Source: Saprospiraceae bacterium (GTDB lineage Bacteria; Bacteroidota; Bacteroidia; Chitinophagales; Saprospiraceae). Taken from it: DNA of 64,000 bases. Under the pieces are notes generated by a model. The model searched no databases. It saw only the letters and a list, made by a program, of their open reading frames with translations, and was not told the DNA's origin. Positions 36,331 through 46,048 of this stretch are shown here, one piece after another. A program made the translations under genes and the position numbers. The stretch covers positions 1 to 64,000 of the forward strand of contig JAIPBE010000008.1 of assembly GCA_021738725.1 (NCBI GenBank), written 5' to 3'. Position 1 is the first letter of the stretch, and every line of letters begins with the position of its first letter.

Positions 36331-36338
36331 CAAAGGTA
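36331..36338 (-). promoter_or_regulatory. TAnnTTTG element directly before the DUF983 start
   Basis: TACCTTTG on the minus strand with only 4 nt to the ATG. If real, the mRNA would be leaderless or start translation at a later codon (ATG 36293). Confidence 0.35.
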
Positions 36339-36424
36339 AGGCAAAGTAGAGGGACCTTTTTTGTGATGTGGGACACAATAGGAATCAAATCTGGCAAGTA
36401 GTGATAGTTCTGACCTGCACACCC

Positions 36425-36432
36425 TATCTTTG
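36425..36432 (+). promoter_or_regulatory. -7 element of the efp-accBC operon
   Basis: TATCTTTG, an exact match, 23 bp before the efp ATG. The -33 TTG is not clear. Confidence 0.5.
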
Positions 36433-36455
36433 CACCCCGAACGAAAACAAACATT

Positions 36456-37019
36456 ATGGCAAACACGTCTGATATTCGCAACGGCATGTGTATTGAGCTC
36501 AACGGCGACATCTTTGCGGTTGTTGAATTCCAGCATGTCAAACCAGGTAAAGGCAACGCCTTTGTACGTACAAAGATCAAAAGCGTAACCACTGGTAAAG
36601 TACTGGATCACACCATTCCTGCTGGGCATAAAGTAAACGATGTCCGGGTGGAACGTCGCAAATATCAATACCTCTACAAGGATGAGATGGGTTGCCACTT
36701 TATGGACAATGAGACCTTTGAGCAAGTCGCCATCTCAGAGGACCTGATCGACAGTCCCCAGTTTCTCAAGGAGGGAACGGATATAGAAATCATGTTCCAT
36801 GCAGAGACAGAACGGCCTCTGACGGCGGAACTACCACAACACCTGGTCGTTGAAGTGACCTACACCGAACCAGGTGTCAAAGGTGATACTGCAACGAACA
36901 CCTTGAAGCCGGCCACAGTGGAGACAGGGGCTGAAGTACGGGTACCACTTTTTATCGCAACAGGAGAGCGGATCAAAGTAGATACCAAGACCGGTACGTA
37001 TATTGAGCGGGCTAAATAA
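36456..37019 (+). CDS. efp: Elongation factor P
   Basis: EF-P enters stalled ribosomes and helps peptide bond formation at proline runs. The 187-residue protein has the three beta-barrel domains. The loop that carries the modifiable residue reads [14 protein letters not shown], so a lysine is present at the tip. The C-terminal [14 protein letters not shown] is standard. It leads a cluster with accB, accC and an ABC exporter with spacings of 9-20 bp, a pairing of efp and accBC seen in many bacteria. Confidence 0.97.
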   Translation: MANTSDIRNGMCIELNGDIFAVVEFQHVKPGKGNAFVRTKIKSVTTGKVLDHTIPAGHKVNDVRVERRKYQYLYKDEMGCHFMDNETFEQVAISEDLIDSPQFLKEGTDIEIMFHAETERPLTAELPQHLVVEVTYTEPGVKGDTATNTLKPATVETGAEVRVPLFIATGERIKVDTKTGTYIERAK

Positions 37020-37028
37020 ACAGGGAAA

Positions 37029-37529
37029 ATGGACACGAAGGAAATCCATGAGCTGATCAAGCTCATTAATAAGAGCAACCTCGCCGAATTCAAATTGAAG
37101 AAGGGCGATTTTGAATTGACCCTCCGTACGGAGTCTTTTTCTAAGGGTCGAATGGAGACGATCGTCCCAGTCTCTTCACCCGCACCAGCCCCACAGGCCT
37201 ACCAACATCCGGCCCCGGCCCCGGCGTCAGCACCAGCCACACCAGCTCCTGCTCCGGCTGAAACCAAAGAAGCCAAGCCGAGTAACTTACTAGAAGTGAA
37301 ATCACCTATGGTCGGGACGTTCTATCGCTCACCATCGCCAGAAAAAGGTCCTTTTGTCCAGGTGGGCGACCACGTCAATAAAGGCGATGTGGTGTGTATC
37401 ATTGAAGCCATGAAGCTCTTCAACGAGATCGAGTCTGAAGTCACAGGAAAGATCGTCAAAATGCTGGTAGACGATGCCACCCCTGTTGAATACGACCAGG
37501 TATTGTTCCTGGTAGATCCCGCTGGATAA
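37029..37529 (+). CDS. accB: Acetyl-CoA carboxylase biotin carboxyl carrier protein
   Basis: Carries CO2 on biotin for malonyl-CoA synthesis. The 166-residue protein has an N-terminal helix region, an Ala/Pro-rich flexible linker (about residues 45-85) and the biotinyl domain with the [11 protein letters not shown] motif, in which the lysine is biotinylated. It starts 9 bp after efp and is followed by accC after 20 bp. Confidence 0.96.
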   Translation: MDTKEIHELIKLINKSNLAEFKLKKGDFELTLRTESFSKGRMETIVPVSSPAPAPQAYQHPAPAPASAPATPAPAPAETKEAKPSNLLEVKSPMVGTFYRSPSPEKGPFVQVGDHVNKGDVVCIIEAMKLFNEIESEVTGKIVKMLVDDATPVEYDQVLFLVDPAG

Positions 37530-37549
37530 GTTCACTCAATTCCGACCAC

Positions 37550-38893
37550 ATGTTCAAGAAGATATTGATCGCCAACAGGGGCGAGATCGCCCTTCGGATT
37601 ATCCGTACCTGTAAGGAAATGGGTATTAAAACGGTGGCTATCTACAGTACTGCAGACCGCGAAAGCCTGCACGTCCGATTTGCTGATGAAGCAGTTTGTG
37701 TGGGCCCTCCTTCCAGTAAAGACTCTTATCTGAATATTCCCCGGATCATGGCTGCGGTGGAGATCACCAATGCCGATGCGATCCATCCAGGGTATGGTTT
37801 TTTGGCTGAGAATGCAGACTTTGCTGAAGTGTGTTTGGAATACGGGATCAAGTTTATTGGTCCGACACCTGCCCATATCCGAAAGATGGGGGATAAGATC
37901 ACCGCCAAAGAGACCATGATCAAGGCAGGCGTTCCAGTAGTACCTGGTTCTGAAGGACTGATCAAGGATTTGAAACAGGGCTTGAAAACGGCCAAGGACA
38001 TTGGATACCCCGTCATCTTGAAAGCCACGGCCGGAGGAGGTGGAAAAGGGATGCGCGTTGTCTGGAAACCCGAGGATTTTGATAAAGCCTGGTCAAATGC
38101 TCGTAATGAAGCCCAGAGCTCATTCGGAAACGACGGGATGTACGTCGAAAAATTTATCGAAGAGCCACGGCATATCGAGATCCAGATTGTCGGGGATCAG
38201 TTTGGCAATGTCTGTCACCTTTCCGAACGGGAATGTTCCATTCAACGTCGCCATCAGAAGTTGATCGAAGAATCACCTTCGCCATTTGTCGATCAGGAAT
38301 TACGCGAGAAGATGGGCCAGGCAGCTATTGCGGCTGGAAAGTGCATCAATTATGAAGGTGTGGGTACTGTAGAATTTCTGGTCGATAAGTACAAGAATTT
38401 CTACTTTATGGAAATGAATACCCGGATCCAGGTGGAGCATCCGGTCACCGAAGAGGTGATCGATCATGATCTGATCAAAGAGCAGATCAAAGTAGCAGCG
38501 GGGATCAAAATGAGTGGAGAGAATTACTATCCGGTCATGCATGCAATCGAATGCCGGATCAATGCTGAAGATCCTTACAACGATTTTCGTCCATCTCCTG
38601 GCAAGATCACCTCCTTTCATACGGCCAAAGGACATGGCGTTCGCGTGGATACCCATGTGTATGCCGGCTACACCGTACCGCCCTACTATGATAGTATGAT
38701 CGCCAAGTTGATCTGTCGCGCCCAAACCCGCGAAGAATGCATCAAGAAGATGGAACGAGCTCTGGAAGAGTTCGTCGTTGAAGGCATCAAGACCACCATT
38801 CCTTTTCATCGGAAGCTGATGCGCAATGAGGACTTCCAATCCGGAAACTTCCACACCGGATTCCTCAACAATTTCAGCATGGATGCTGATTAA
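37550..38893 (+). CDS. accC: Biotin carboxylase subunit of acetyl-CoA carboxylase
   Basis: Uses ATP and bicarbonate to carboxylate the biotin on AccB. The 447-residue ATP-grasp protein has the [17 protein letters not shown] start, the glycine loop [10 protein letters not shown] near residue 165, the [13 protein letters not shown] catalytic strand and the [15 protein letters not shown] metal and bicarbonate site. Length is normal. It overlaps no other gene and is 18 bp before the ABC exporter gene. Confidence 0.97.
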   Translation: MFKKILIANRGEIALRIIRTCKEMGIKTVAIYSTADRESLHVRFADEAVCVGPPSSKDSYLNIPRIMAAVEITNADAIHPGYGFLAENADFAEVCLEYGIKFIGPTPAHIRKMGDKITAKETMIKAGVPVVPGSEGLIKDLKQGLKTAKDIGYPVILKATAGGGGKGMRVVWKPEDFDKAWSNARNEAQSSFGNDGMYVEKFIEEPRHIEIQIVGDQFGNVCHLSERECSIQRRHQKLIEESPSPFVDQELREKMGQAAIAAGKCINYEGVGTVEFLVDKYKNFYFMEMNTRIQVEHPVTEEVIDHDLIKEQIKVAAGIKMSGENYYPVMHAIECRINAEDPYNDFRPSPGKITSFHTAKGHGVRVDTHVYAGYTVPPYYDSMIAKLICRAQTREECIKKMERALEEFVVEGIKTTIPFHRKLMRNEDFQSGNFHTGFLNNFSMDAD

Positions 38894-38911
38894 GGCCCTA
38901 ATGGCCAGCTT

Positions 38912-40729
38912 ATGAAAGACTTTCGACGTCTGCTTCGGCATTTGGCACCCTACAAGAAGTATGTCGGGCTGAACATTCTGTTCAATATCCTGATGGCCAT
39001 CTTTACAGTGGTTTCCATCCCGGTATTTATCCCCTTTTTTCGGATCCTCTTTGGCATGGAAACTCCGATTTCTGTGCGCCCTGAAGGCATTCACTCCCTC
39101 GATGATGCCATTAATATGGCCAACTACACATTCAGTCAGGTCATTGCTGAACATGGTGTGTCCCATGCCCTGTTACTGACCTGTATCGTCCTGGTGTCCA
39201 TGTTCTTCCTGAAAAACCTGTTCAGATATCTGTCGATGTACTTCATCGCACCTGTCCGAAACGGGATCGTCCGGGATATCCGACAGGAAATTTTTGATCG
39301 GATGACCATCCTCCCCCTGGGGTATTTTTCAGAAGAACGCAAAGGCGACCTGATGTCTCGGATCGTAGCCGATGTCCAGGAGATCGAATGGAGCATCCTC
39401 AATGTCCTGGAAGCTGTATTTCGGTCACCGGTGATCATCACAGGTGCGATGTTCATTATGATCTATATGAGTCCGGGGCTGACCCTGGTCATATTTGTCC
39501 TGATGATCTTCAGTGGGGTGATCATCGGAGGGATCTCCAGCCGGTTGCGACGACAATCGGGCGAACTGCAAGACATTCTCGGGATGCTGGTATCCACTGT
39601 CGAAGAAACATTGGGCGGATTGCGCGTGATCAAAGCCTTTCGCGCAGAACGATTTCAGCAGGGTCTCTTTCGAAAGATCAATGAGACGTATCGGGACACT
39701 CAGACGCGCATTATTCGTAGGCGTGACCTCTCCTCCCCGCTATCTGAATTTATGGGCATCGGGGTCGTCGCAGTGCTGCTTTGGTTTGGTGCCCAGCGCA
39801 TCTTCGCCGGTGAGATCGGAGCTGAAGCCTTTATGGCTTTCCTCCTGGCATTTTATAATGTCATCGAACCCAGCAAGAGTCTCACCAATGCCTATTACAA
39901 TATCCAGAAAGGGCTGGCTGCTGTGGATCGGGTCGACAAGATTCTGGATGCACCCGGTGGGATGCCCGAGATAGAATCCCCTCAACGCATCCATAAGATC
40001 ACCGAAGGACTTCGCTTCGAAAATGTTTCCTTTACCTATGCCAAGGCAGAACAACCGGCCTTGTCAGGAATTGATTTCTTCCTGCCAAAAGGAAAGACAG
40101 TCGCCCTGGTCGGACTGTCGGGAGCAGGCAAATCTACTATCGCCGATCTCATACCCCGATTCTATGATGTGACCGAAGGCAAGATCACCATTGATGGCGT
40201 TGATCTGCGAGATGTCCAGGTGGCCGATATCCGCGACCTGCTCGGGATCGTCACGCAGGATGCCATCCTCTTTCATGAAACCGTTCGGAATAATATCACG
40301 TTCGGAATGGAGGCAACAGATGAAGCGGTGAAAGAGGCTGCGGGACAAGCTCATGCCGCCGAATTTATCGATCAATTGCCGGATGGGTACGAGTTCAATA
40401 TAGGCGACCGAGGAGGCAAACTGAGTGGCGGTCAGCGCCAGCGCCTCACCATTGCAAGAGCCCTGCTGCGTAATCCGCAACTCCTCATCCTTGATGAGGC
40501 GACCTCAGCACTGGATTCGGAATCAGAACGATTGGTCCAGGAAGCCCTGGATATCCTGCTGGCAGATCGAACGGCCCTGGTCATCGCTCATCGACTGAGT
40601 ACCATCCGCAGGGCTGACGAGATCCTGGTCCTGCGCGAGGGCCGTATCGTTGAACGAGGCACCCATGATGATCTCATCGAAAAAGGAGGTGAATACAGCA
40701 AATTGGTGCAGCTGCAGGGACTGGGGTAG
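38912..40729 (+). CDS. ABC exporter with fused permease and ATPase (MsbA-like)
   Basis: A 605-residue half transporter. Six membrane helices lie in residues 15-330 and the ATPase in 350-605, with Walker A GLSGAGKST, Q-loop GIVTQDAILF, signature LSGGQRQRLTIARALL, Walker B LLILDEATSALDS and H-loop LVIAHRLST. All catalytic parts are intact. It would work as a homodimer in the inner membrane; lipid or lipid-A flipping is the most common job of such proteins, but the sequence alone does not prove MsbA. It is likely co-transcribed with efp-accBC. Confidence 0.9.
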   Translation: MKDFRRLLRHLAPYKKYVGLNILFNILMAIFTVVSIPVFIPFFRILFGMETPISVRPEGIHSLDDAINMANYTFSQVIAEHGVSHALLLTCIVLVSMFFLKNLFRYLSMYFIAPVRNGIVRDIRQEIFDRMTILPLGYFSEERKGDLMSRIVADVQEIEWSILNVLEAVFRSPVIITGAMFIMIYMSPGLTLVIFVLMIFSGVIIGGISSRLRRQSGELQDILGMLVSTVEETLGGLRVIKAFRAERFQQGLFRKINETYRDTQTRIIRRRDLSSPLSEFMGIGVVAVLLWFGAQRIFAGEIGAEAFMAFLLAFYNVIEPSKSLTNAYYNIQKGLAAVDRVDKILDAPGGMPEIESPQRIHKITEGLRFENVSFTYAKAEQPALSGIDFFLPKGKTVALVGLSGAGKSTIADLIPRFYDVTEGKITIDGVDLRDVQVADIRDLLGIVTQDAILFHETVRNNITFGMEATDEAVKEAAGQAHAAEFIDQLPDGYEFNIGDRGGKLSGGQRQRLTIARALLRNPQLLILDEATSALDSESERLVQEALDILLADRTALVIAHRLSTIRRADEILVLREGRIVERGTHDDLIEKGGEYSKLVQLQGLG

Positions 40730-40757
40730 GCGAGGATCCACAATCCCATTCTTCTGC

Positions 40758-40765
40758 TATCTTTG
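40758..40765 (+). promoter_or_regulatory. -7 element that fixes the start of the next T9SS gene
   Basis: TATCTTTG overlaps the TTG and precedes the ATG (40766) of the longest frame, so those codons would not be transcribed. It points to ATG 40787. Confidence 0.45.
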
Positions 40766-40786
40766 ATGGAATCATTTATACCATTC

Positions 40787-41890
40787 ATGAGACCTCTATT
40801 TGCCATTATCTCGTTTTTTCTCTTGAGCACCTCAATGCAAGCTCAAGTGACGGTCACCAACACCACCTTCTTTGCCATTGGCGACACATTGCGGATTGCG
40901 CGTGCAGGCAATCCTGAAGTTGTACAGGCTGGAACGGCTGGTACGAACCAGAACTGGGATTTTACGGCATTGTATAAAGACACTGCGGTCCAGATCGTTG
41001 TCAAAGATGCTGCCTTGGGCAATGCAACAGCAGACTTCCCCAATGCAACCACCTTTCAGGAAGTTGGATTTGGCGAAACGTACTTTAAAATCACCCCTTC
41101 TGCGATCACCAATCTCGGTTTCCTGACCAATGGATTTGCCGGTGTGCCTGTGATGATTGCTCCGAAGTACACCCCTGCCCTGATAGAGAAAAGAGCGCCG
41201 ATAAATTATTTTGATGTGAATACATCCGAGGCCTCCTTCCTCATCACTTTTTCGACAGACATTGTCCCAGATACATTTTTTGCCAGTTTTCCATTCAAGC
41301 CGGATTCTGTGCGGGTCAACCAGATGATCGACCGCCTGGATGTGGTGGATGCCTGGGGCTCATTGACCATTCCAGGAGGAGATTATAACGTCTTGCGCGA
41401 ACGTCGTCGGACCATCACCGAAACGACCATAGAAGTCAAGGTCTTAGGAATATGGTTGGATCTTGCCGCCGTTGGCATCCAATTCCCAGGAGTCGGAAAG
41501 GACACCACTCTTGCTTACCACTACTTTTCAGATGCTGAAAAGGAAACCATTGCCGTTGTCACCGTCAATAAGGATGATGAGACTGAAACGACAGGTATCC
41601 AGTATAAGGACAATGGCATTTCAAGTACCTACCAGCCGCAACCACTGACATCCTCCTTATTTCTGGGGCCTCAGCCTACTTTCGGCTTGCTTCGATTTGA
41701 TCTGTCTCCTTTAACAGCTCCTGCACAGCTTGACATTTTCAATATGCAGGGACAGATTGTTCATGCAGCGTCAGGATTGAGCGGACAACTCATTCTGGTA
41801 ATCGACCAGCTGCAGCAAGGGACATATGTCTATCGCGTATCTGTGGCCGGCCGTTTGGTTGAAAGTGGTACCCTCCTTCTTCAGAAGTAG
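40787..41890 (+). CDS. T9SS type A cargo protein of unknown function
   Basis: A 367-residue secreted protein. ATG 40787 gives a clean signal peptide (MRPLFAIISFFLLSTSMQAQ); earlier in-frame codons overlap the promoter element. The body is beta-rich and unrecognised, with the opening NTTFFAIGDTLRIARAGNP and a central region IPGGDYNVLRERRRTITET. Residues about 290-367 are the sorting domain (PAQLDIFNMQGQIVHAAS, then GTYVYRVSVAGRLVESGTLL). It ends 14 bp before the PLP enzyme gene. Confidence 0.8.
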   Translation: MRPLFAIISFFLLSTSMQAQVTVTNTTFFAIGDTLRIARAGNPEVVQAGTAGTNQNWDFTALYKDTAVQIVVKDAALGNATADFPNATTFQEVGFGETYFKITPSAITNLGFLTNGFAGVPVMIAPKYTPALIEKRAPINYFDVNTSEASFLITFSTDIVPDTFFASFPFKPDSVRVNQMIDRLDVVDAWGSLTIPGGDYNVLRERRRTITETTIEVKVLGIWLDLAAVGIQFPGVGKDTTLAYHYFSDAEKETIAVVTVNKDDETETTGIQYKDNGISSTYQPQPLTSSLFLGPQPTFGLLRFDLSPLTAPAQLDIFNMQGQIVHAASGLSGQLILVIDQLQQGTYVYRVSVAGRLVESGTLLLQK

Positions 41891-41904
41891 GCACAATCCG
41901 TATC

Positions 41905-42822
41905 ATGATGTCTTTGACTTCTTCACCCCTTCAGGTGTGGGAGGACGACTTGTTCCATCAAGCCAACATTCGCGTTTGGGTCAAGCGGGATGATCTGCTA
42001 CATCCCCTGACGGGCGGAAACAAGATCCGGAAGCTCAAAGGACAATTGACGGATGCCGCCCTTGTCGGAAAAAAAGGGGTTGTCACCTTTGGCGGAGCTG
42101 TATCCAATCATCTGGTTGCCACAGCCCTGTTGTGTTATCAGAAGGGGATTCCCATGCGGGCTATGGTTCGTGGGGAGCCAGTTGATAATTTTACGATCCG
42201 GACTCTGGAGAAAACCGGGGTTTTTACAAAATACTTGTCCAGGACTGCATTTGACAAAGCCATGAATGAGGAATACCCGGAATGGTTGACCATTCCCCTG
42301 GGCGGTTCCCACCCGGGCGCATTGATCGGCGTCGGGGAGATCGTGGATGAAGTCCGCCAGGTCCTGCCAGACGGGCCTCTTACTTTGTGTGTGCCCATGG
42401 GCACGGGGGGTACAGCTGCAGGTTTGGCCAACCAGCTGGGCAGTCAGGATACGCTGTTGATTTTTCCCGCTATCAAGGGGCCGGATCTTCCTCAGGAATG
42501 GAAGGGCGTATCTTCTGATCTAGGTGTAAATAGCCCCGCCACCATTGAAGTGATCGAAGACACAGCACGCGGCGGCTTTGCCCGGAAAGATGACCGTTTG
42601 TGGGAACAACTGGTGGAACTTTCCTCCCGAACGGGAATCTGGTGGGATCCGGTTTACAACGGCAAGATGGTCATTCGCTTCCTGGAGCTGGTTCAAACTC
42701 GGGTATGGCCAACAGGCTCCAGAATCATCTTGATCCATACAGGCGGACTGCCTGGGTTGCTCGGGTACCAACACCGTTTTAGTTATCCGTCGATGCCGAA
42801 TTTGCCGGATCTACAGATCTGA
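41905..42822 (+). CDS. PLP-dependent ACC deaminase / D-cysteine desulfhydrase family protein
   Basis: A 305-residue fold type II PLP enzyme. The PLP lysine sits in GGNKIRKLKG near residue 36, TFGGAVSNHLVATA follows near 55 and CVPMGTGGTAAGLA binds the phosphate. The family includes 1-aminocyclopropane-1-carboxylate deaminases and D-cysteine desulfhydrases; the sequence is slightly short for either and the substrate stays open. Start is ATG 41905; a second ATG follows directly. Confidence 0.85.
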   Translation: MMSLTSSPLQVWEDDLFHQANIRVWVKRDDLLHPLTGGNKIRKLKGQLTDAALVGKKGVVTFGGAVSNHLVATALLCYQKGIPMRAMVRGEPVDNFTIRTLEKTGVFTKYLSRTAFDKAMNEEYPEWLTIPLGGSHPGALIGVGEIVDEVRQVLPDGPLTLCVPMGTGGTAAGLANQLGSQDTLLIFPAIKGPDLPQEWKGVSSDLGVNSPATIEVIEDTARGGFARKDDRLWEQLVELSSRTGIWWDPVYNGKMVIRFLELVQTRVWPTGSRIILIHTGGLPGLLGYQHRFSYPSMPNLPDLQI

Positions 42823-42861
42823 ATAAAAAAGGGGCTGATCGCAGATCAGCCCCTTTTCTTT
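42823..42861. terminator. Bidirectional terminator
   Basis: Perfect stem aaggggctgatc with gatcagcccctt, A run on the left and T run on the right. It serves the PLP enzyme gene and the convergent PorE-like gene. Confidence 0.9.
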
Positions 42862-42877
42862 AGGACATGCATGTGGA

Positions 42878-45382
42878 TTACTTCCATCTCCGAAGACGGA
42901 CACCATCCTCATACCGCACGATATACGCTTCGGCAAATCCGGCATCACGAGCTGTTCGCAAGGCGGAAAGTGCCTCCGATTGTGTCTGGATCACACCCAC
43001 GAGGATACGCGTCAGTCCGATCCCGTCCAGCGACTCCGTCTCCAATGATCCCAGAGAAGATACACCAGAATAATGATCGGATGACAGGTTCGGTTTGTCT
43101 GTAGCCTCAAGCTGGATCCGATAGTATACACCGGCATATGCCTTCGTTTCACTTTCGTATTTGCGTTTATCCACGCGATTTCCTTTATACCGTTTATCCA
43201 ACCCACTACCTGTGAAGAGCTCCATAGAAGCCATTACGGTTTCACCTCCTTGAGGAGAAGCAAACATGGGCGCCTCAGGCAGGTCTGGTTTGGCAGATGG
43301 TGTAATCTTGGCTTGTTTGACAGGTTCCGGTTTCTGCGGGGATGGTGCAGCTACGACTTCTTCATCCTCTATCTTTTCCAGAAGTGTTTCCGGCTCCGGG
43401 AAATCAAAATCTTCCAGGACTGGGGCCTCTTCGACCGCCAATGTGGGTTCTTCAGGTTCTTTTATATTGGATGGCATTTCCGTGAGCGGTTCCGCCATCA
43501 CAGGAGCCGGCTCTGTTTCAACATCAGCTATTACAGTTTTCGGTGGAACAGACGCAGATTCCTTAACTGTGGGGAGGGAGGAAGATGTTTTTGCAGGTTT
43601 TTCCTGTTTGGCTGCGGGAAGTGGAGCCTCCATATCCTGCTCATGATTGTCCGCGAGTTCCGTTTCTTTTGCGGTCATGATGGGCTTGTCGGCAGGTTTG
43701 GGTGCCGGCGGGTCACTTTTGACTTGTTTCTTTTTTTCTGAAATAGCCAGATCGATGGCTTCTTCCGGGCGGACGATGTCATTGTCAGAGGCGTTAGCGA
43801 CGGGTCGCTCATCAGGCATGGTCTCTGTAGTCAGAAAGAAATCATGGATGATGGTGTTTCCTTTTGCCTCTTTGTAATTGATCTTATAGCTGGAAGGTTC
43901 GTATTCAAATTTTTCCGCCAGTACATACGCCTCCAGTTCGTTGGGAACAATGAACTGGTACTGGCCATTTTCCGCATGTGTCGAATTGAACATGACCTTT
44001 TCTCCATTTGCGATATGGTATATGTTCACCCGTGCATCGGTCAGGGGCATCTTCGTGATCTTGTCATAGATCTGCCCTTTGACCACATGGTCGATGGCAT
44101 TGGAAGAGATACTGAACAGATCTTCATCCCGGGTATGGACCTTGTTGCCTGTCGAAAGGCGGTTTGACGAGATGAAGCCGGCATCACCGGTTGCATTCAA
44201 CCGAAAATAGAGATCGTCCGCTGGGGAGTTCAATGGTTCACCGGGATGGGTCAGCGTACCCCAGGCATCAGGTGTCCCGTCGAGGATGTAAATATCCTGT
44301 CCACCCAGGGAGATATGCCCGTTGGAAGAAAAATAGAACTTCCCTCTGGTGAGGTCATAAAATGGAGCCAACTCATCTCCCATGGTGTTGACAACAGGAC
44401 CAACGGACTCAGGCAGAGAATAGTCCAGCTGATCACTTTGCCCGTCGCGTGTAGAATACCAGATGTCCATACCACCTTCACCTCCCGGGCGATCCGATGA
44501 AAAGAACAGGTATTCAACGCCATTGATCTGGGCAGCAGTGGGATGGGTCTGGTTGACACCTTCAAGATTGATATAGTCCGGGAGTCGTTTTCCAGTGCTC
44601 CAACCCGATTTACCTCGGGTCATGACAAATATCTCGCACCGTGTTCGCAATTTGTTGCCTTCCGTATTCTGATCACAAACGGTATAATAAAATCGCTGGC
44701 CGTCCGGAGTGAAACTGCCATTGGCAATATGTTTATCCGGACTGGAGGGCAGACTCTCCGGGATGTCGGCTTTCCCCCATTTCCCATCATTCAGGATACT
44801 GCGAAATAATTTGGACATGCCATCGCGTGTGGAAGAAAAGTAAACGACATCATTGCCAAATGGTGCAGGCGAAAAGTCTGTTGCTTTAGAGTTCATCGAC
44901 ATACCGCCATGAAGGACGCGCCAGGGCGTGGGTACTCCTCCTTCGTGAAGAGCTTCATTGCAGCCGGCAATTTCCCGGTCTACCAAGGTCTTCATGGTGG
45001 ACTGGTCATCACCCTTGTAGCTGGTGATAAAAGCTTCGTAAGCAGGAATGGCATCCGCATATTGGCCAGATTGTTTGAGTGCACGACCATATTGCAATCC
45101 ACAGAGCTTGTCCGGGTCGTTCCATTCCGACACGACAGCCAAACACTCCGCAGCATGGGCATAGTCCTTGACCAATCCATAATATGTGCCTGCCTTGTAC
45201 GCCAGTTCAAGCTTGTTGGGTTTGTCCTTCCAGGCTTGATAGTAGTATTCTGCAGCTTCCCAGTAGGCGCCCACTTCGGCATAATCATCACCTTTCTTTT
45301 TAAGGGATGACCAACTTTGACTAAAACCGGGGAGGATGATAAACAGCGCCAGTCCAGCGCTTAGCAACAGTCGTAAATTCAT
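42878..45382 (-). CDS. PorE-like envelope protein: TPR, WD40-like propeller, CRD and SPOR domain
   Basis: An 834-residue exported protein (signal peptide ends ILPGFSQ). Order: TPR-like helices (about 25-150), a PD40/WD40-like beta propeller (170-405, with VYFSSTRDGMSKLF and LFFSSDRPGGEGGMDIWYS), a carboxypeptidase-regulatory-like domain (410-500, KGQIYDKITKMPLTDARVNI), a 220-residue Pro/Glu/Ala-rich linker, and a C-terminal SPOR domain (about 750-834, YYRIQLEATD and EALSALRTARDAGFAEAYIV). TPR-propeller-CRD is the plan of T9SS proteins such as PorE, which end in an OmpA domain; here SPOR could replace it as wall anchor. Its start overlaps the purN stop by 4 bp (ATGA). Confidence 0.8.
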   Translation of the reverse strand: MNLRLLLSAGLALFIILPGFSQSWSSLKKKGDDYAEVGAYWEAAEYYYQAWKDKPNKLELAYKAGTYYGLVKDYAHAAECLAVVSEWNDPDKLCGLQYGRALKQSGQYADAIPAYEAFITSYKGDDQSTMKTLVDREIAGCNEALHEGGVPTPWRVLHGGMSMNSKATDFSPAPFGNDVVYFSSTRDGMSKLFRSILNDGKWGKADIPESLPSSPDKHIANGSFTPDGQRFYYTVCDQNTEGNKLRTRCEIFVMTRGKSGWSTGKRLPDYINLEGVNQTHPTAAQINGVEYLFFSSDRPGGEGGMDIWYSTRDGQSDQLDYSLPESVGPVVNTMGDELAPFYDLTRGKFYFSSNGHISLGGQDIYILDGTPDAWGTLTHPGEPLNSPADDLYFRLNATGDAGFISSNRLSTGNKVHTRDEDLFSISSNAIDHVVKGQIYDKITKMPLTDARVNIYHIANGEKVMFNSTHAENGQYQFIVPNELEAYVLAEKFEYEPSSYKINYKEAKGNTIIHDFFLTTETMPDERPVANASDNDIVRPEEAIDLAISEKKKQVKSDPPAPKPADKPIMTAKETELADNHEQDMEAPLPAAKQEKPAKTSSSLPTVKESASVPPKTVIADVETEPAPVMAEPLTEMPSNIKEPEEPTLAVEEAPVLEDFDFPEPETLLEKIEDEEVVAAPSPQKPEPVKQAKITPSAKPDLPEAPMFASPQGGETVMASMELFTGSGLDKRYKGNRVDKRKYESETKAYAGVYYRIQLEATDKPNLSSDHYSGVSSLGSLETESLDGIGLTRILVGVIQTQSEALSALRTARDAGFAEAYIVRYEDGVRLRRWK

Positions 45383-45969
45383 GATATGTTCGATAGATAA
45401 AGGTCAATGATGAAGGGTAAATGTTGATGCTCCAATTGGTGAATGCGTTCTGCGAGATCTTCGGGCCGGTCTTCTGCATGAACAGGGCATCGGGCTTGAA
45501 AGAGGATGCGACCTTCGTCGTACTCCTCGTTCACCAGGTGAATGGTGATACCAGACTCCTTTTCTTTTGCCTGAAGGATAGCCTCGTGAACACGCATCCC
45601 ATACATTCCTTTTCCGCCATAACGGGGTAAAAGAGCTGGATGCAGATTCATTATCCGATCCGGGAATGCCTGGATCAACAAGTGGGGGATCTTCCATAGA
45701 AAACCCGCTAGAACGATCAGGTCAATGCCACTGTCCAGAAGTTCCTGCACCAGTACCTGAGGATTCAGAAGGTCATCCCTGGTCATGATGCGAACGGGGA
45801 TATGTTGTTCTCCGGCAAAGGTGACAACGGGAGCGCCGGGCTTGTTACTCACCAGTAAAGCAATGTTGACATCCTTGCGTTCCTGGAAATGCTCATGTAT
45901 GCGACGAACATTACTTCCTGCTCCGGATGCAAACAGGGCCAACTTTTTGGCTTGAGTGGATGTACGCAT
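45379..45969 (-). CDS. purN: Phosphoribosylglycinamide formyltransferase
   Basis: PurN moves a formyl group from 10-formyl-THF to GAR in purine synthesis. The 196-residue cytoplasmic protein has the start LALFASGAGSNVRRI, the catalytic NLHPALLPRYGGKGMYG (Asn and His) and the ITIHLVNEEYDEGRIL aspartate region. Length fits. ATG 45969 is used because the Rossmann-like strand follows; a longer frame has no support. Translationally coupled to the PorE-like gene by a 4-bp overlap, an odd pairing of metabolism and secretion. Confidence 0.93.
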   Translation of the reverse strand: MRTSTQAKKLALFASGAGSNVRRIHEHFQERKDVNIALLVSNKPGAPVVTFAGEQHIPVRIMTRDDLLNPQVLVQELLDSGIDLIVLAGFLWKIPHLLIQAFPDRIMNLHPALLPRYGGKGMYGMRVHEAILQAKEKESGITIHLVNEEYDEGRILFQARCPVHAEDRPEDLAERIHQLEHQHLPFIIDLYLSNIS

Positions 45970-46048
45970 TTTGGGCAAAAAGGTTGTATGACGAAAAATC
46001 CTAATAGGAAATCCACCCAAAAATAAACGAAATGTGCAGGGAAATAGT

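Noticed and set aside
38300-39166. A 288-codon open frame on the minus strand opposite accC
   Set aside because: It is fully antisense to a clear accC and the start of the exporter gene. Composition is that of a shadow frame (His/Asp/Ile rich) with no family likeness.
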